Shown: positions 9,001-16,935 of the stretch, piece by piece
Layout: each line of letters opens with the position of its first letter
Numbering within the stretch: position 1 is the first letter of the stretch
DNA from: JAEUMG01 sp046349315
GTDB taxonomy: Bacteria > Pseudomonadota > Alphaproteobacteria > Rhizobiales > Aestuariivirgaceae
Direction: 5' to 3'
Assembly: GCA_046349315.1 (NCBI GenBank)
Contig: JAXMCQ010000021.1
Coordinates: 1 to 64,000 of the forward strand
DNA: 64,000 nucleotides
Made by a program: the position numbers and the translations under genes
Notes under the pieces: model-generated
Seen by the model: the letters and a program-made list of their open reading frames with translations, nothing else
The model's database searches: none
What the model was told of the DNA's origin: nothing

Positions 9001-9794
9001 TCGACATCGCTTTCGCCGGTGTGGTTGAGCACCATATCGAGGATGACGGCGATGCCGGCCGCATGGAGTGCGGCAATGGTATCGCGAATTTCTGCAAAAC
9101 CGCCGGGTGCCAGGCGCGGATCGGGCGCCATGAAGGTGACGGGATTGTAGAACCACGCATTATGGAGGCCGAGCGCCGGCAAATGGCGTTCATCGATTGC
9201 CGCAGTCAGCGGCATCAATTCGATGGTATCGACTCGAAGCTTGGTCAGGTGCTCGATGATGGCGGGATGGGCAAGTGCGGCGACGGTGCCGCGCTGCGCC
9301 TCCGGTATGGCCGGATGAAGCTTGGTGAAGGCCTTGACGGCGATTTCGTAAATGAAGCCGGAAGGGCCGGCGCGGCCGAGCCGCTGGGCAGGGGAGGGGG
9401 ACGGTTCCCCGATAATGCTTTTCGGCATGAAGGGCGCGGTATCGACGGCGCGGTCGGGCGGCAACTGCAGCTCGGGGCGATGCTCAAAGGCACGGTCGAA
9501 GGCAAAGGCATAAGGATCGGCGAGGAGCTTTTTCGGATCGAAGCGATGGCCTTGCGCTGGATCCCACGGGCCTTCGGTACGCAGGCCATACCGCGCGCCG
9601 GGCTTGATGCCGGGAATGAAGCCCGAATGGACATCGCCCAATCGCTTCTCGAGCGGTACCCGTAATGTCTCGAATGCGCCGGCCTCGTCATAAAGGCAAA
9701 AATCGATACGGCTCGCATGGCGCGACACGACGGCGACGTGAACGCCATCGGGCAGGACGGTCACGCCGAGCGAAGAGGGCAGGGGATCTGGCAT
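6063..9794 (-). CDS. Fused glycogen debranching enzyme GlgX / 4-alpha-glucanotransferase MalQ
   Basis: A single 1243-residue frame carries two enzymes. Residues 1 to about 655 are GlgX: CBM48 (PDGVHVAVVSRHASRIDFCLYD), then a GH13 barrel with LDMVLNHTGE, nucleophile region LDGFRFDLA, acid/base region MIAEPWDVG and AAHDGFP. Residues about 665-1243 are a GH77 MalQ module with RIDHVLGF, VLIGEDLGTVP and SSHDLPTL, the three catalytic acids of amylomaltases. GlgX removes short branches left by phosphorylase; MalQ recycles the released malto-oligosaccharides, so the fusion joins consecutive steps. No frameshift or stop separates them, and both catalytic sets look complete. The other glg genes lie at 18908-23825 and 29882-32338. 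Confidence 0.93.
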   Translation of the reverse strand: MPDPLPSSLGVTVLPDGVHVAVVSRHASRIDFCLYDEAGAFETLRVPLEKRLGDVHSGFIPGIKPGARYGLRTEGPWDPAQGHRFDPKKLLADPYAFAFDRAFEHRPELQLPPDRAVDTAPFMPKSIIGEPSPSPAQRLGRAGPSGFIYEIAVKAFTKLHPAIPEAQRGTVAALAHPAIIEHLTKLRVDTIELMPLTAAIDERHLPALGLHNAWFYNPVTFMAPDPRLAPGGFAEIRDTIAALHAAGIAVILDMVLNHTGESDVEGTTLSLRGLDNALYFRHAHDDPGRLINDTGCGNTMALDVAPVTRLALDSLRRWAHETGLDGFRFDLATVLGRTDQGFTTDAPLLAAIDADPLLRELTMIAEPWDVGPGGYRLGQFPGRWGEWNDHYRDDVRRFWRGDRGMLGALATRLSGSSDIFRGTHRLPSASVNYLAAHDGFPLADVVAYSAKHNEANGEYNRDGTDNNFSWNNGVEGWPPDILSFGRMTECPPGASADNAAHEPNLVRENVENHRANDVKSLLATLFLSRGTVMLTAGDEFGRTQGGNNNAYAQDNAVTWLDWAGMDRERFDFTCKLADFRRRHAGLFADRWLTGEPIDATGLPDVVWLHLDGRKMGDSDWANGQTLGFTVYGGGDRLCVWINGSSENISISMPSPRASYLWEDAPVAVPARSVAFCLEVRATGKTVGTPDELLEKLAESAGIQPIWWDIDGNKTDVPIDTKRALLTSMGIDYSNARAAWDSLYAQIARKSKPYPIAGNYLTSELEDKIKLFGLAAHLYTLKTKDDTGCGDFETLREYCKFTTSVGAYTAGINPLHHLFPTNRERMSPYQPSDRRFIDPIYIHVDGMPQARPAKYIDYSSLWAEKDRRLRALYKTSTPEPADEALTQHAIFEAIAFKFGTVDGAKWPKGLENSRASGVGAFASANREEVGYRIFLQQLAMRQLAEASQEGAPIYADLALGVADDGGEIWANPDIYAKDVSIGAPPDPFAADGQVWNLTPFRPQALIDLDFQPYRAILEPNLRHAGFLRIDHVLGFARQFWVPKGATGSQGAYVTFPLEGLMSAATAEAQAAKCVLIGEDLGTVPDGLRQHLSAANILSYKVLWFERDNQQLKDPRAWPYLAVACLSSHDLPTLKARLAQDAVDRNALLEALQRFGVDVNGNIEADAYRLLAQSGAGVALVQADDLSGETEPINVPGTDRERPNWRRRLSVGLEDLATTPEARAILAAMKGRGFAQVPDCKSQIA

Positions 9795-10218
9795 TCGACG
9801 AAGCTAGCACGCCTGCGCGGGGGGGCCAGCAAAGTCGAAAGACAGGGTGAGGAAAGGGTTGGTGGCGCTCAGCAGTCGCCCATCATGGGCGAGCATAATG
9901 GCCCGGGGAGTTAGGAGGACCGCAATGCCTTGCGAAGGGAAGCGACCCCACCCGGCGCTTCGCGCCACCCTCCCTGACAAAGGCGACGGGTCGAAGAACG
10001 TAACGGTTGGTTCTCCCCGTCCATTTGCCGCGCGGGATTAAGACTGCCTGAGAGGTGGTGCGGGCTGCGACGCGAAGGCGTCGCGGATTCGCCCACTCCC
10101 TCGGGCTCGCACCGCAGGCGCTCCTCACCGAACACGCGCACAATAAATTTGCGGGAACGGCCGATCGGCGCGACCGAGGCTGGAACTTCCGGGAAACTTC
10201 GGACTTCTGGTCCCAGCA
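9795..10218. other. Intergenic region of 424 bases with degenerate repeat-like sequence
   Basis: No convincing gene is visible between the divergent GlgX-MalQ and 10234 genes. Short frames exist but have no family features and run through low-complexity GC-rich sequence. The region should hold promoters for both directions; I see no clear sigma-70 boxes. Two GGAAC motifs (near 10143 and 10182) lack a CGTT at 16-17 bases, so they were not called as sigma-EcfG promoters. Confidence 0.6.
9941..10135. repeat. REP-like degenerate extragenic element
   Basis: GC-rich palindromic pieces such as GGCGCTTCGCGCC, CGACGCGAAGGCGTCG and the CCACTCCCTCGGGCTCGCACC block resemble the decayed extragenic repeats common between rhizobial genes. 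The boundaries are approximate, and multicopy status cannot be tested in this window. Confidence 0.35.
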
Positions 10219-10233
10219 ATGAGGACCGACATC

Positions 10234-10734
10234 ATGATGAGCAATGACGAAGTGGCCGGAGCCGCTTTCGGCGAACCAATGACAAGCGAGCGAAATTCAG
10301 TGACCTCGTCGGAACTTGTCGACAAGGTCCTGCAGGCGTCGAAGAATTTGGGCGGTGTGGTAGGCAAAGAGGCCCGCGCCATGATGGGCCGCGTCACCGA
10401 ACAGTTGAGCGAGACGGCGGAAGCCGGTGTCGATCGTGGCGCCGATGCCTTGGGAAGCCTGGTGCGCGCGATGCACGCTGCCGGCAACGAGGTGAATGTG
10501 GACTCACCGGGCCTTGCAAGCAGCATCGACGAAGCTGCTGGCCACGTCGAAGCGTTCGCCGACACGATCCGAGGGCGCAGTCTCTCTGAGCTTGCCTCAA
10601 GCGCCGCCGAACTCGCCAAACGCAATCCAACCGTATTTCTCGCCGGCGCCATAATGGCGGGCTTTGCCGTTTCGCGATTTGTGCGCAGTAGCGCTCCTGC
10701 CGACGCGGCGACCGACAATCGCTATGAAGGATAA
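10234..10734 (+). CDS. Hypothetical stress/membrane-associated protein
   Basis: 166 residues from the ATG at 10234, chosen because GAGGA lies about 9 bases upstream; an ATG at 10219 without an SD is also in frame. The protein is helical and Ala-rich, with one probable membrane helix near the C-terminus (PTVFLAGAIMAGFAVSRFV). It resembles small proteins annotated as nutrient-deprivation-induced in rhizobia. It starts a three-gene unit: four bases to the holin-X-like gene, which then overlaps the DUF3618-like gene. It probably works with these at the inner membrane; the function is unknown. Confidence 0.7.
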   Translation: MMSNDEVAGAAFGEPMTSERNSVTSSELVDKVLQASKNLGGVVGKEARAMMGRVTEQLSETAEAGVDRGADALGSLVRAMHAAGNEVNVDSPGLASSIDEAAGHVEAFADTIRGRSLSELASSAAELAKRNPTVFLAGAIMAGFAVSRFVRSSAPADAATDNRYEG

Positions 10735-10738
10735 TCCC

Positions 10739-11131
10739 ATGGCAACCGAAACAAGGCGGCCCATCGTTCATCTGTTGACGGACATCATCAACGAGGTGAC
10801 GGGGTTGATGCAGGCTGAACTGCGCCTGGTGCGCGTCGAATTGAACGAAAAAATCGGAAAGCTCGCCAGTGGCGGCGTGATGATCGGTGCGGGAGCAGTG
10901 TGCTTGATAGCCGGCTTGACGATCGCATTTCTAGCGCTGACTGAATGGCTTGTGGTGGTGGGTCTCCCGCGGGAAGCGGCGCTTACCCTGGTTGCGATGG
11001 CGGCGCTGGCGATCGGCGCGCTGATTGCGGCGCGCGGCGTGCAAAGTATTAAATCGACTGAACTCGTCCCGGAGCGTTCGCTCCACCGCGTTCGCCAGGA
11101 CCTCAATATCATCAAGGAACATGTATCATGA
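10739..11131 (+). CDS. Phage holin family (YqjE / Holin-X) membrane protein
   Basis: 130 residues from the ATG at 10739, preceded by GAAGGA at a good distance; the frame is open further upstream but inside the previous gene. There is an N-terminal amphipathic region (TDIINEVTGLMQAELRLVRVE) and two hydrophobic helices (GGVMIGAGAVCLIAGLTIAF and AALTLVAMAALAIGALIAA), the layout of the PF07332 Holin-X/YqjE family. Despite the family name these are usually housekeeping or stress membrane proteins, not lysis proteins. The stop overlaps the next start (ATGA). Confidence 0.8.
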   Translation: MATETRRPIVHLLTDIINEVTGLMQAELRLVRVELNEKIGKLASGGVMIGAGAVCLIAGLTIAFLALTEWLVVVGLPREAALTLVAMAALAIGALIAARGVQSIKSTELVPERSLHRVRQDLNIIKEHVS

Positions 11132-12102
11132 CAGAGTCATTCACCGCGCGCGATGTCGCGCGCGAAGCCTATGCGCAGCGGGAGAAACTCGCCTCGACGC
11201 TTGACGAATTGTCGGCGAGCTTGAAGCCGGGCCGAATTCTCGATGAGGTATTGAGCTACGCCAAGGGCGGCGGCGGCAATTTCCTCATGGGTCTTGGCAA
11301 GTCCGCGGCGGCGAATCCTCTTCCCACTTTGCTCATCAGTACCGGCTGCGCAATGTACCTGTCCGGAAAGGGCGGGTTGGATTTCATCGGCGCAAAACGC
11401 AGCCCGCGCGAATATTCGGTGCCGCAGAGCGAATTTGCACGCTCCGTGCGAGGCCCTACGCATGATGGAGGCCCGGGCTTTGCGGCGCGCGCAGCCAGTG
11501 CAGTGTCCGGTGCGGCGGCTGTTGTTGGGGATATGGTCGGCAGTGCCGCGAGCGGTGTTGCCGCTTCTGCGTCCGACGCAGGGACACGAGTCGCAGATAG
11601 GGCTACAGGGATGGCCAACCAAGCCGGCGAATATGTTTCGGCGGCTGGCGAAACAGCGCGCGATTATGCCGACGGGGCTTCGCAGATGGCCCGTGACACG
11701 GCCGCTTCGGCGCAGCGCAAGGCGACGCTCCTGGGTCGGGAATTGCATGGCAAGGCGGCCTCGCTTTTTGAAGATTATCCCTTGGTGGTCGCGGCCGGCG
11801 GCGTCATCGTCGGCGCGGCAGTGGCCGCGTTGCTGCCGCGAACCCGGATGGAGAACCAGTTCATGGGGAAGTCCAGCGACACACTGAAGGATGCCTTCCT
11901 CACCGAGGCTGGCGACAAGGCCGAGCGCGTCGCAACCGGGATCGAAAATGTCTATGACCGGGTCGCCGCGAAAGCCGGTGAAGAAGATATAGTAGGCACC
12001 GCAAAGGGAAGCATCGAAGAACTTGCCGATAAGGTGGGCCGGACTTTCCAAGCAGGAAAAGACGCTGTGAGCGACGAACTCTCCTCGGCGCAGTCGAGCT
12101 AG
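11128..12102 (+). CDS. DUF3618-like membrane stress protein
   Basis: 324 residues. The N-terminus (REKLASTLDELSASLKPGRILDEV) matches the DUF3618 pattern of a short helix before a membrane segment (NPLPTLLISTGCAMYLSG). The middle is a long Ala/Ser/Asp-rich repetitive helical region like LEA or apolipophorin-type repeats (SDAGTRVADRATGMANQAGE). A second hydrophobic segment (YPLVVAAGGVIVGAAVAALL) is followed by a charged tail. Third gene of the 10234-12102 unit, ATGA-overlapping its predecessor. Proteins of this kind are often under general stress control; no perfect sigma-EcfG promoter is seen upstream of this operon. Confidence 0.75.
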   Translation: MTESFTARDVAREAYAQREKLASTLDELSASLKPGRILDEVLSYAKGGGGNFLMGLGKSAAANPLPTLLISTGCAMYLSGKGGLDFIGAKRSPREYSVPQSEFARSVRGPTHDGGPGFAARAASAVSGAAAVVGDMVGSAASGVAASASDAGTRVADRATGMANQAGEYVSAAGETARDYADGASQMARDTAASAQRKATLLGRELHGKAASLFEDYPLVVAAGGVIVGAAVAALLPRTRMENQFMGKSSDTLKDAFLTEAGDKAERVATGIENVYDRVAAKAGEEDIVGTAKGSIEELADKVGRTFQAGKDAVSDELSSAQSS

Positions 12103-12170
12103 CACTGCGATCCGTGCGATCGCCCGCCTCATCGGGCATCTTTCAGAATTACTAAAGACAAGCTTCACTC

Positions 12171-12220
12171 GTCACCTGGCGAAGGCCAGGTGACGGTCCT
12201 GGCGAAGGCCAGGTGACGGT
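12171..12220. repeat. Two adjacent 23-bp direct repeats forming paired hairpins
   Basis: A 23-base unit occurs at 12175-12197 and again at 12198-12220. Each copy is palindromic: the first pairs GTCACCTGGC (12171-12180) with GCCAGGTGAC (12185-12194) around GAAG, and the second pairs CCTGGC with GCCAGG around GAAG. They lie between the ends of the convergent DUF3618-like and NUDIX genes, so they may end or protect transcripts, though no T-run follows. Confidence 0.75.
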
Positions 12221-12281
12221 AATGAGAGCCTTTCCCCGCCCTCAAGGATCCAGATCGAGGGCATTTCGTCTGCAAAATTCT

Positions 12282-12764
12282 TCACTCAGCTTTCCCTGTC
12301 GTGACGGCTTCAGCAAACGCTTGCATGATCTTGCGCAGGTCGCGTTCGCCGACTCTTTTCACCGCGTCCTTGACGGTGAACCAGCGCCGCCTTCGCTGCG
12401 CCATTTCCGGCCAATATTGCAGCTCGCGCTCCACTTTCAAGGCGAAGACCTTCACCCTGCAAAGCTGTGATGGGCCGCGGAGGTCGAGCTTGCGGTAGGT
12501 GTATGCCCCAATGCGTTTGCGCCGCATGTGCCCGACAATGCCCGCCTCTTCGAAGGCCTCCTGCCGCGCGGCGTTCATGTCGACGAGATGCGGCATGATC
12601 CCGCCCTTGGGGATCACCCAGCGCCCGGTGGCGCGCGAGGTCACGAGCAGGATTTCAATCGCGCCGTTGCGCGCCCGCCACGGCAGAGCGCCGACTTGCG
12701 GCACGCGCTTCTTCGCACCCGCCTTTCGCGACGGCCGTTTCGTTCTGGATCGCTTTACGCCCAT
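12282..12764 (-). CDS. NUDIX hydrolase
   Basis: 160 residues from the ATG at 12764; a GTG two codons earlier is also possible, and neither has a strong SD. The N-terminus is Arg/Lys-rich. The NUDIX region is GRWVIPKGGIMPHLVDMNAA then QEAFEEAGI; it keeps the metal-binding EE and the G but has Leu and Gln where the classical box has Glu and Arg, a variation common in rhizobial members. These enzymes cleave nucleoside diphosphates linked to another group, often diphosphoinositol- or (di)nucleotide polyphosphate-like substrates. It is convergent with the DUF3618-like gene. Confidence 0.85.
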   Translation of the reverse strand: MGVKRSRTKRPSRKAGAKKRVPQVGALPWRARNGAIEILLVTSRATGRWVIPKGGIMPHLVDMNAARQEAFEEAGIVGHMRRKRIGAYTYRKLDLRGPSQLCRVKVFALKVERELQYWPEMAQRRRRWFTVKDAVKRVGERDLRKIMQAFAEAVTTGKAE

Positions 12765-12881
12765 TCGCACATCATAGCGGTGGTAAGGCGTGAGTCGCGA
12801 CCGAGAAGGCGAGGCAAGTCGGAAATGCGCTCAATTTTCGCGCTCGCCAAAGGCGAGACGGAAGAGGCAACCGAGCGCTTT

Positions 12882-12961
12882 CCTTCTCCCGCTTGCGGGA
12901 GAAGGTGCCCCCGGTTCAAGTCCGGCACCACCCTCTCCCAACACAAGCGGTTGGGAGAGGG
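12882..12961. repeat. REP-like pair of palindromes
   Basis: CCTTCTCCCGC (12882-12892) pairs perfectly with GCGGGAGAAGG (12895-12905), and CCCTCTCCCAA (12931-12941) with TTGGGAGAGGG (12951-12961). This pattern of two related C/T-rich palindromes about 25 bases apart is typical of extragenic repeats in Hyphomicrobiales. It sits between the NUDIX gene and the end of the ABC membrane-domain gene. Confidence 0.65.
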
Positions 12962-13029
12962 GAATGGACGGCGGAGATTTGCTCCAGAAACCTCGGCTCG
13001 GGGCATGCCGGCTATCGCCTGCATGATGG

Positions 13030-14079
13030 CTAAGTACCATCCGGCGACGCGGAACCGAGCTTGGTGTTGATCATGGAAAATACAACCGAAGTATTGGATA
13101 TCGCGCGGTAGAAATTCACCATTTCGTCCCATGGGTCGGCGATACGCTGCAGGCCCGAGATGAAGACCACCAATGTCCCGACTTCGGTCCGGCCCGTGAT
13201 GACCAGATAGCCGCCGACCGAAAGCACGATGAGGGGTCCCAGGCTCGCAAGGAAATTGCCAAGCTCGGAGAGGAAGTACTTGCGCAAGTATATCCAGATG
13301 CGCACGCGGTAAAGCCGCTCGATGAGGGTGCGCCCGGCATTGCGCAGAATGCCGGCATGCAGTTCGCGACCATGCTCGGCGACGTGACCGAGAAACCGGG
13401 TAAGCCTGATCCTGATGCGCGCCAGGCGATTGAGCGTGTGCTGTGTCATGGGCACGATAATCATCTGGGGAAAATAGACGGCGAGCGCGAGGAGCGCGAT
13501 TTCGGGCTGCACCCAGATGAGATAGCCGACAACATAGAGAACCGTTCCGCCGCTGAGCAATGGAACTGCGAAGGCATCGCCCGCAAAGCCGCTCATGTCT
13601 TCGGTTTCCGCAGCGAGAATGGAAACCAGCGTGGCGCCCGGAACCACGTTGCGCGCCGATTTGGTCCTGTCGTGGGTCTCGGTTGCCTTGACCATGACGC
13701 GGCGCCTGATGTCGCGCGCCACCATTTCGATGGCAACGCCCTTGGTCACGTTGAGCGCGTATTTGAGCACGCTCTTGATGCAGATGACCACCAGATAGGC
13801 GACGGCGAGCTTGGCGAGAAGACTGAGATTGCGGCTGGTGACCGCCTCGTCGACCATGCGGCGCTGCAATTCGAGATAAATCATCGGCAATGGCGCGATG
13901 ATCATCGTCAGTAGGCAGATCAGCATTTGTGCCGAGCGGCTTGTCTGCCAGACATACCGGTAAACGGCACGGACCGGCACTGCCGGGCGCGCCTTGTCAC
14001 TGTGAGCAAGTAAAATGGTTTCGGTCTCTCGCAAAGGGAGTATCAATGAGGGAATATGCCTGTTTGGATGCGGCCGCAA
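13030..14079 (-). CDS. ABC exporter transmembrane domain protein without ATPase domain
   Basis: Up to 349 residues, with no ATG near the start; TTG codons at 14079, 14046 and 14034 or a GTG at 13980 are the options, so the N-terminus is uncertain. The body has the six-helix type I exporter fold (ABC_membrane): MLICLLTMIIAPLPMIYLELQ, LAKLAVAYLVVICIKSVLKY, LLSGGTVLYVVGYLIWVQPE, ASLGPLIVLSVGGYLVI and TLVVFISGLQRIADPWDEMV. An ATPase domain would normally follow, but the protein stops about 25 residues later (MINTKLGSASPDGT), and no Walker motif is encoded downstream before the NUDIX gene. It either partners an ATPase encoded elsewhere or is a remnant. Confidence 0.75.
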   Translation of the reverse strand: MRPHPNRHIPSLILPLRETETILLAHSDKARPAVPVRAVYRYVWQTSRSAQMLICLLTMIIAPLPMIYLELQRRMVDEAVTSRNLSLLAKLAVAYLVVICIKSVLKYALNVTKGVAIEMVARDIRRRVMVKATETHDRTKSARNVVPGATLVSILAAETEDMSGFAGDAFAVPLLSGGTVLYVVGYLIWVQPEIALLALAVYFPQMIIVPMTQHTLNRLARIRIRLTRFLGHVAEHGRELHAGILRNAGRTLIERLYRVRIWIYLRKYFLSELGNFLASLGPLIVLSVGGYLVITGRTEVGTLVVFISGLQRIADPWDEMVNFYRAISNTSVVFSMINTKLGSASPDGT

Positions 14080-14139
14080 GAGCTGCTAACACTCATTCTG
14101 GCTGCGGCGGCCATGGAACAGGGCGACGGGAGACTTGAC

Positions 14140-14829
14140 ATGCGGCGCTGGACGATTGGGATGTTTGCCGTTCTGGCGATCTGGGCTTGCGCGGCGGGGC
14201 CCGGTTTCGCCGCGTGCTCCGACTACCCCGCACAGGGCGTCGACTGGTCGGGCTGCTCGAAAGTCAACCGCCTGATGGCGGGCTATGATTTTCGCAATGC
14301 CAATCTCGTTAACGCTGATTTCAGCCGCAGCGATCTGACCGGCGCCAATTTCACCGGCGCCAATATGAGCAAGATCGATCTGAGCCGGGCGCTTTTGAAT
14401 GGAGCGATATTGGCCGGAGCCGCGCTCGATCATGCGACGCTCGACCGCGCGATCCTGCTCGATGCCGACCTCGGCAACGCCAATCTCGACCGGGCAAGCT
14501 TCGACCGCGCCGACCTGACCGGCGCCAAGCTTTCCGGCGGCAATTTGCAAAAGGCCGAACTTGGCCGGGCGCTGCTCAAAGGCGTGGACCTGACCCGTGC
14601 GGATCTGACCGGCGCCTTCCTGGCGCGCACCGATCTGCGCGGCGCCAAGCTCGATGGCGCCAATCTCAAGAACGCGACACTGCAGTTTGCCGATCTGCGC
14701 GACACGGATTTGAGCGGCGCAGTGAACCTGACGACGGCGCAGGTCGAGGCAACCTGCGGCAATGCCGCAACCAAACTGCCGCCCGGCGTTACCGCGCCGG
14801 CCCAATGGCAGTGTTCCGGGCGCGAATAG
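14140..14829 (+). CDS. Secreted pentapeptide-repeat protein
   Basis: 229 residues from the ATG at 14140, preceded by GGGAGA; the frame is open further upstream without a good SD. A signal peptide is evident (RRWTIGMFAVLAIWACAAG, cleavage near FAA-CSD). Residues about 50-200 are an almost unbroken series of A(D/N)Lxx pentapeptides (ANLVN ADFSR SDLTG ANFTG ANMSK), which fold as a right-handed four-sided beta-helix. Cys pairs near both ends (CSDYP..GCSK and ATCGN..WQCSG) could form disulfides in the periplasm. Function unknown; being secreted, it is unlikely to act as a cytosolic gyrase-protecting Qnr-type protein. Confidence 0.85.
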   Translation: MRRWTIGMFAVLAIWACAAGPGFAACSDYPAQGVDWSGCSKVNRLMAGYDFRNANLVNADFSRSDLTGANFTGANMSKIDLSRALLNGAILAGAALDHATLDRAILLDADLGNANLDRASFDRADLTGAKLSGGNLQKAELGRALLKGVDLTRADLTGAFLARTDLRGAKLDGANLKNATLQFADLRDTDLSGAVNLTTAQVEATCGNAATKLPPGVTAPAQWQCSGRE

Positions 14830-14931
14830 GCGAAGAAATCTTAACCGAAACGCTGCCATGCCTTTGCGGCATTCGACAAACCCGCGCCAATTGGTGTATC
14901 GCGGAAAGCCCTTTCAACCCGGAGCCTGCCG

Positions 14932-16785
14932 ATGCCAGCCTATCGTTCGCGCACCACCACCCATGGCCGCAACATGGCCGGCGCCCGCGGGCTTTGGCGC
15001 GCCACCGGCATGAAGGATTCGGACTTCGGCAAGCCGATCATCGCCATTGCCAATTCCTTTACCCAATTCGTGCCGGGCCATGTGCATCTGAAGGACCTCG
15101 GCCAGCTTGTCGCCCGCGAGGTCGAAGCCGCTGGCGGCGTCGCCAAGGAGTTCAACACCATCGCCGTCGATGACGGCATCGCCATGGGCCATGACGGCAT
15201 GCTCTACAGCCTGCCGTCGCGCGAGATCATTGCCGATTCTGTCGAATACATGGTGAATGCCCATTGCGCCGATGCCTTGGTGTGCATTTCCAATTGCGAC
15301 AAGATCACCCCCGGCATGCTGATGGCGACCTTGCGCCTCAACATTCCGACCGTCTTCGTCTCGGGCGGCCCGATGGAAGCGGGCAAGGCGACGCTCGGCG
15401 GCAAGGTCAAGGCGCTCGATCTCGTCGATGCCATGGTCGCCGCCGCCGACGACAAGGTGAGCGAAGAGGATGTGAAGGTCATCGAGCGTTCGGCCTGCCC
15501 GACCTGCGGATCGTGTTCGGGCATGTTCACAGCCAATTCGATGAACTGCCTGACCGAAGCCTTGGGATTGGCATTACCCGGCAATGGCACGGTGCTGGCG
15601 ACGCATGCCGACCGCAAGCGGCTCTTCGTCGAGGCCGGTCATCTTGCCGTCGATCTCGCACGCCGCTGGTATGAACAGGATGATGCTTCCGTTCTGCCGC
15701 GCTCGATTGCAAGCTTTGCCGCTTTCGAAAACGCCATGACGCTCGATATTGCCATGGGCGGTTCGACCAATACGGTTCTGCATCTTCTCGCCGCCGCGCA
15801 TGAAGGCGAGGTTGATTTCACCATGGCCGATATCGATCGCTTGTCGCGGCGCGTGCCGGTGTTGTGCAAGGTGGCGCCGTCGAAATCGGATGTGCATATC
15901 GAAGATGTGCATCGCGCCGGTGGCATCATGGCGATCTTGGGCGAACTCGACAAAGCCGGCCTCATCGATGCCAAGGTCGGCTCGGTTCACAGCGGCACAT
16001 TGGCCGAAGCCTTGTCGCGCTGGGATATCGGCCGCACCCAGAGCGAAAGTGTGAAGAAGTTTTACTCCGCTGCACCGGGCGGCGTGCCGACGCAGGTTGC
16101 CTTCAGCCAGGACAAGCGTTACGCGGAACTCGATACCGATCGTAAGACGGGCGCCATTCGCGAATTCGATCATGCCTTCTCGAAGGACGGCGGCCTCGCG
16201 GTGCTCTACGGCAATCTCGCCGAGGATGGCTGCATCGTGAAGACGGCGGGTGTCGATGAAAGCATTCTGCGCTTCACCGGGCCGGCGCGCATTTTCGAAA
16301 GCCAGGATGCGGCAGTCGACGGCATTCTCAATGGCAAGGTCGCGGCGGGCGATGTCGTCTTGATCCGCTATGAAGGCCCGCGCGGCGGCCCCGGCATGCA
16401 GGAAATGCTCTATCCGACGAGCTACATCAAGTCGAAGGGCTTGGGCAAAGCCTGCGCACTGGTCACCGACGGCCGCTTTTCGGGCGGCACATCCGGGTTA
16501 TCGATCGGCCATGTCTCGCCGGAGGCGGCAGAAGGCGGCTTGATTGGCCTCGTCGAAGAGGGCGACAAGATCGAGATCGACATTCCGGCGCGCCGCATTC
16601 ATCTGGCTGTTGCCGACGAAGTCCTGGCCGAGCGTCGCGCCGCGATGCAGGCCAAGGGCGACAAGGCCTGGAAGCCGGGCGCGCGCAAGCGCAAGGTGTC
16701 GACCGCGCTCAAGGCCTATGCGGCACTGACGACGAGCGCGGCCAAGGGCGCGGTGCGCGATCCGGCCAAGATCGCGGGGTTTTGA
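14932..16785 (+). CDS. ilvD: Dihydroxy-acid dehydratase
   Basis: 617 residues, the normal length for IlvD. Iron-sulfur ligands are visible in SNCDKITPGM and CPTCGSCSGMFTANSMNC, and the C-terminal DGRFSGGTSGLSIGHVSPEAA motif is typical. It dehydrates 2,3-dihydroxy-isovalerate and 2,3-dihydroxy-3-methylvalerate to the 2-keto acids in valine and isoleucine synthesis. ATG 14932 has GGAG 10 bases upstream. It stands alone, without other ilv genes. Confidence 0.97.
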   Translation: MPAYRSRTTTHGRNMAGARGLWRATGMKDSDFGKPIIAIANSFTQFVPGHVHLKDLGQLVAREVEAAGGVAKEFNTIAVDDGIAMGHDGMLYSLPSREIIADSVEYMVNAHCADALVCISNCDKITPGMLMATLRLNIPTVFVSGGPMEAGKATLGGKVKALDLVDAMVAAADDKVSEEDVKVIERSACPTCGSCSGMFTANSMNCLTEALGLALPGNGTVLATHADRKRLFVEAGHLAVDLARRWYEQDDASVLPRSIASFAAFENAMTLDIAMGGSTNTVLHLLAAAHEGEVDFTMADIDRLSRRVPVLCKVAPSKSDVHIEDVHRAGGIMAILGELDKAGLIDAKVGSVHSGTLAEALSRWDIGRTQSESVKKFYSAAPGGVPTQVAFSQDKRYAELDTDRKTGAIREFDHAFSKDGGLAVLYGNLAEDGCIVKTAGVDESILRFTGPARIFESQDAAVDGILNGKVAAGDVVLIRYEGPRGGPGMQEMLYPTSYIKSKGLGKACALVTDGRFSGGTSGLSIGHVSPEAAEGGLIGLVEEGDKIEIDIPARRIHLAVADEVLAERRAAMQAKGDKAWKPGARKRKVSTALKAYAALTTSAAKGAVRDPAKIAGF

Positions 16786-16796
16786 ACCAAAATATA

Positions 16797-16891
16797 TCCT
16801 CGTGCTGAGGTGCCCGCGACAGCGGGCCTCGAAGCACGTCTCGCTTCGCGCCCTTCGAGGCAGCGCTTCGCGCTGCGCCTCAGGGCGAGGA
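16797..16891. repeat. REP-like palindromic extragenic element
   Basis: About 95 bases bounded by imperfect inverted ends (TCCTCGTGCTGAGG at 16797-16810 and CCTCAGGGCGAGGA at 16878-16891), with inner palindromes GCCCGCGACAGCGGGC and CAGCGCTTCGCGCTG. This matches the widespread rhizobial intergenic repeat style and lies between ilvD and the amidohydrolase gene. Confidence 0.7.
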
Positions 16892-16935
16892 GTGTATGAT
16901 CGGATCGATTGACCTGATTCGCATTGGAGGTAGTG

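Noticed and set aside
8439..9665. 408-codon frame antisense to GlgX-MalQ
   Set aside because: It mirrors a well-conserved GH13 domain, has no SD and no recognisable domain.
10143..10205. GGAAC motifs upstream of the 10234 operon as sigma-EcfG promoters
   Set aside because: No CGTT at 16 or 17 bases from either GGAAC.
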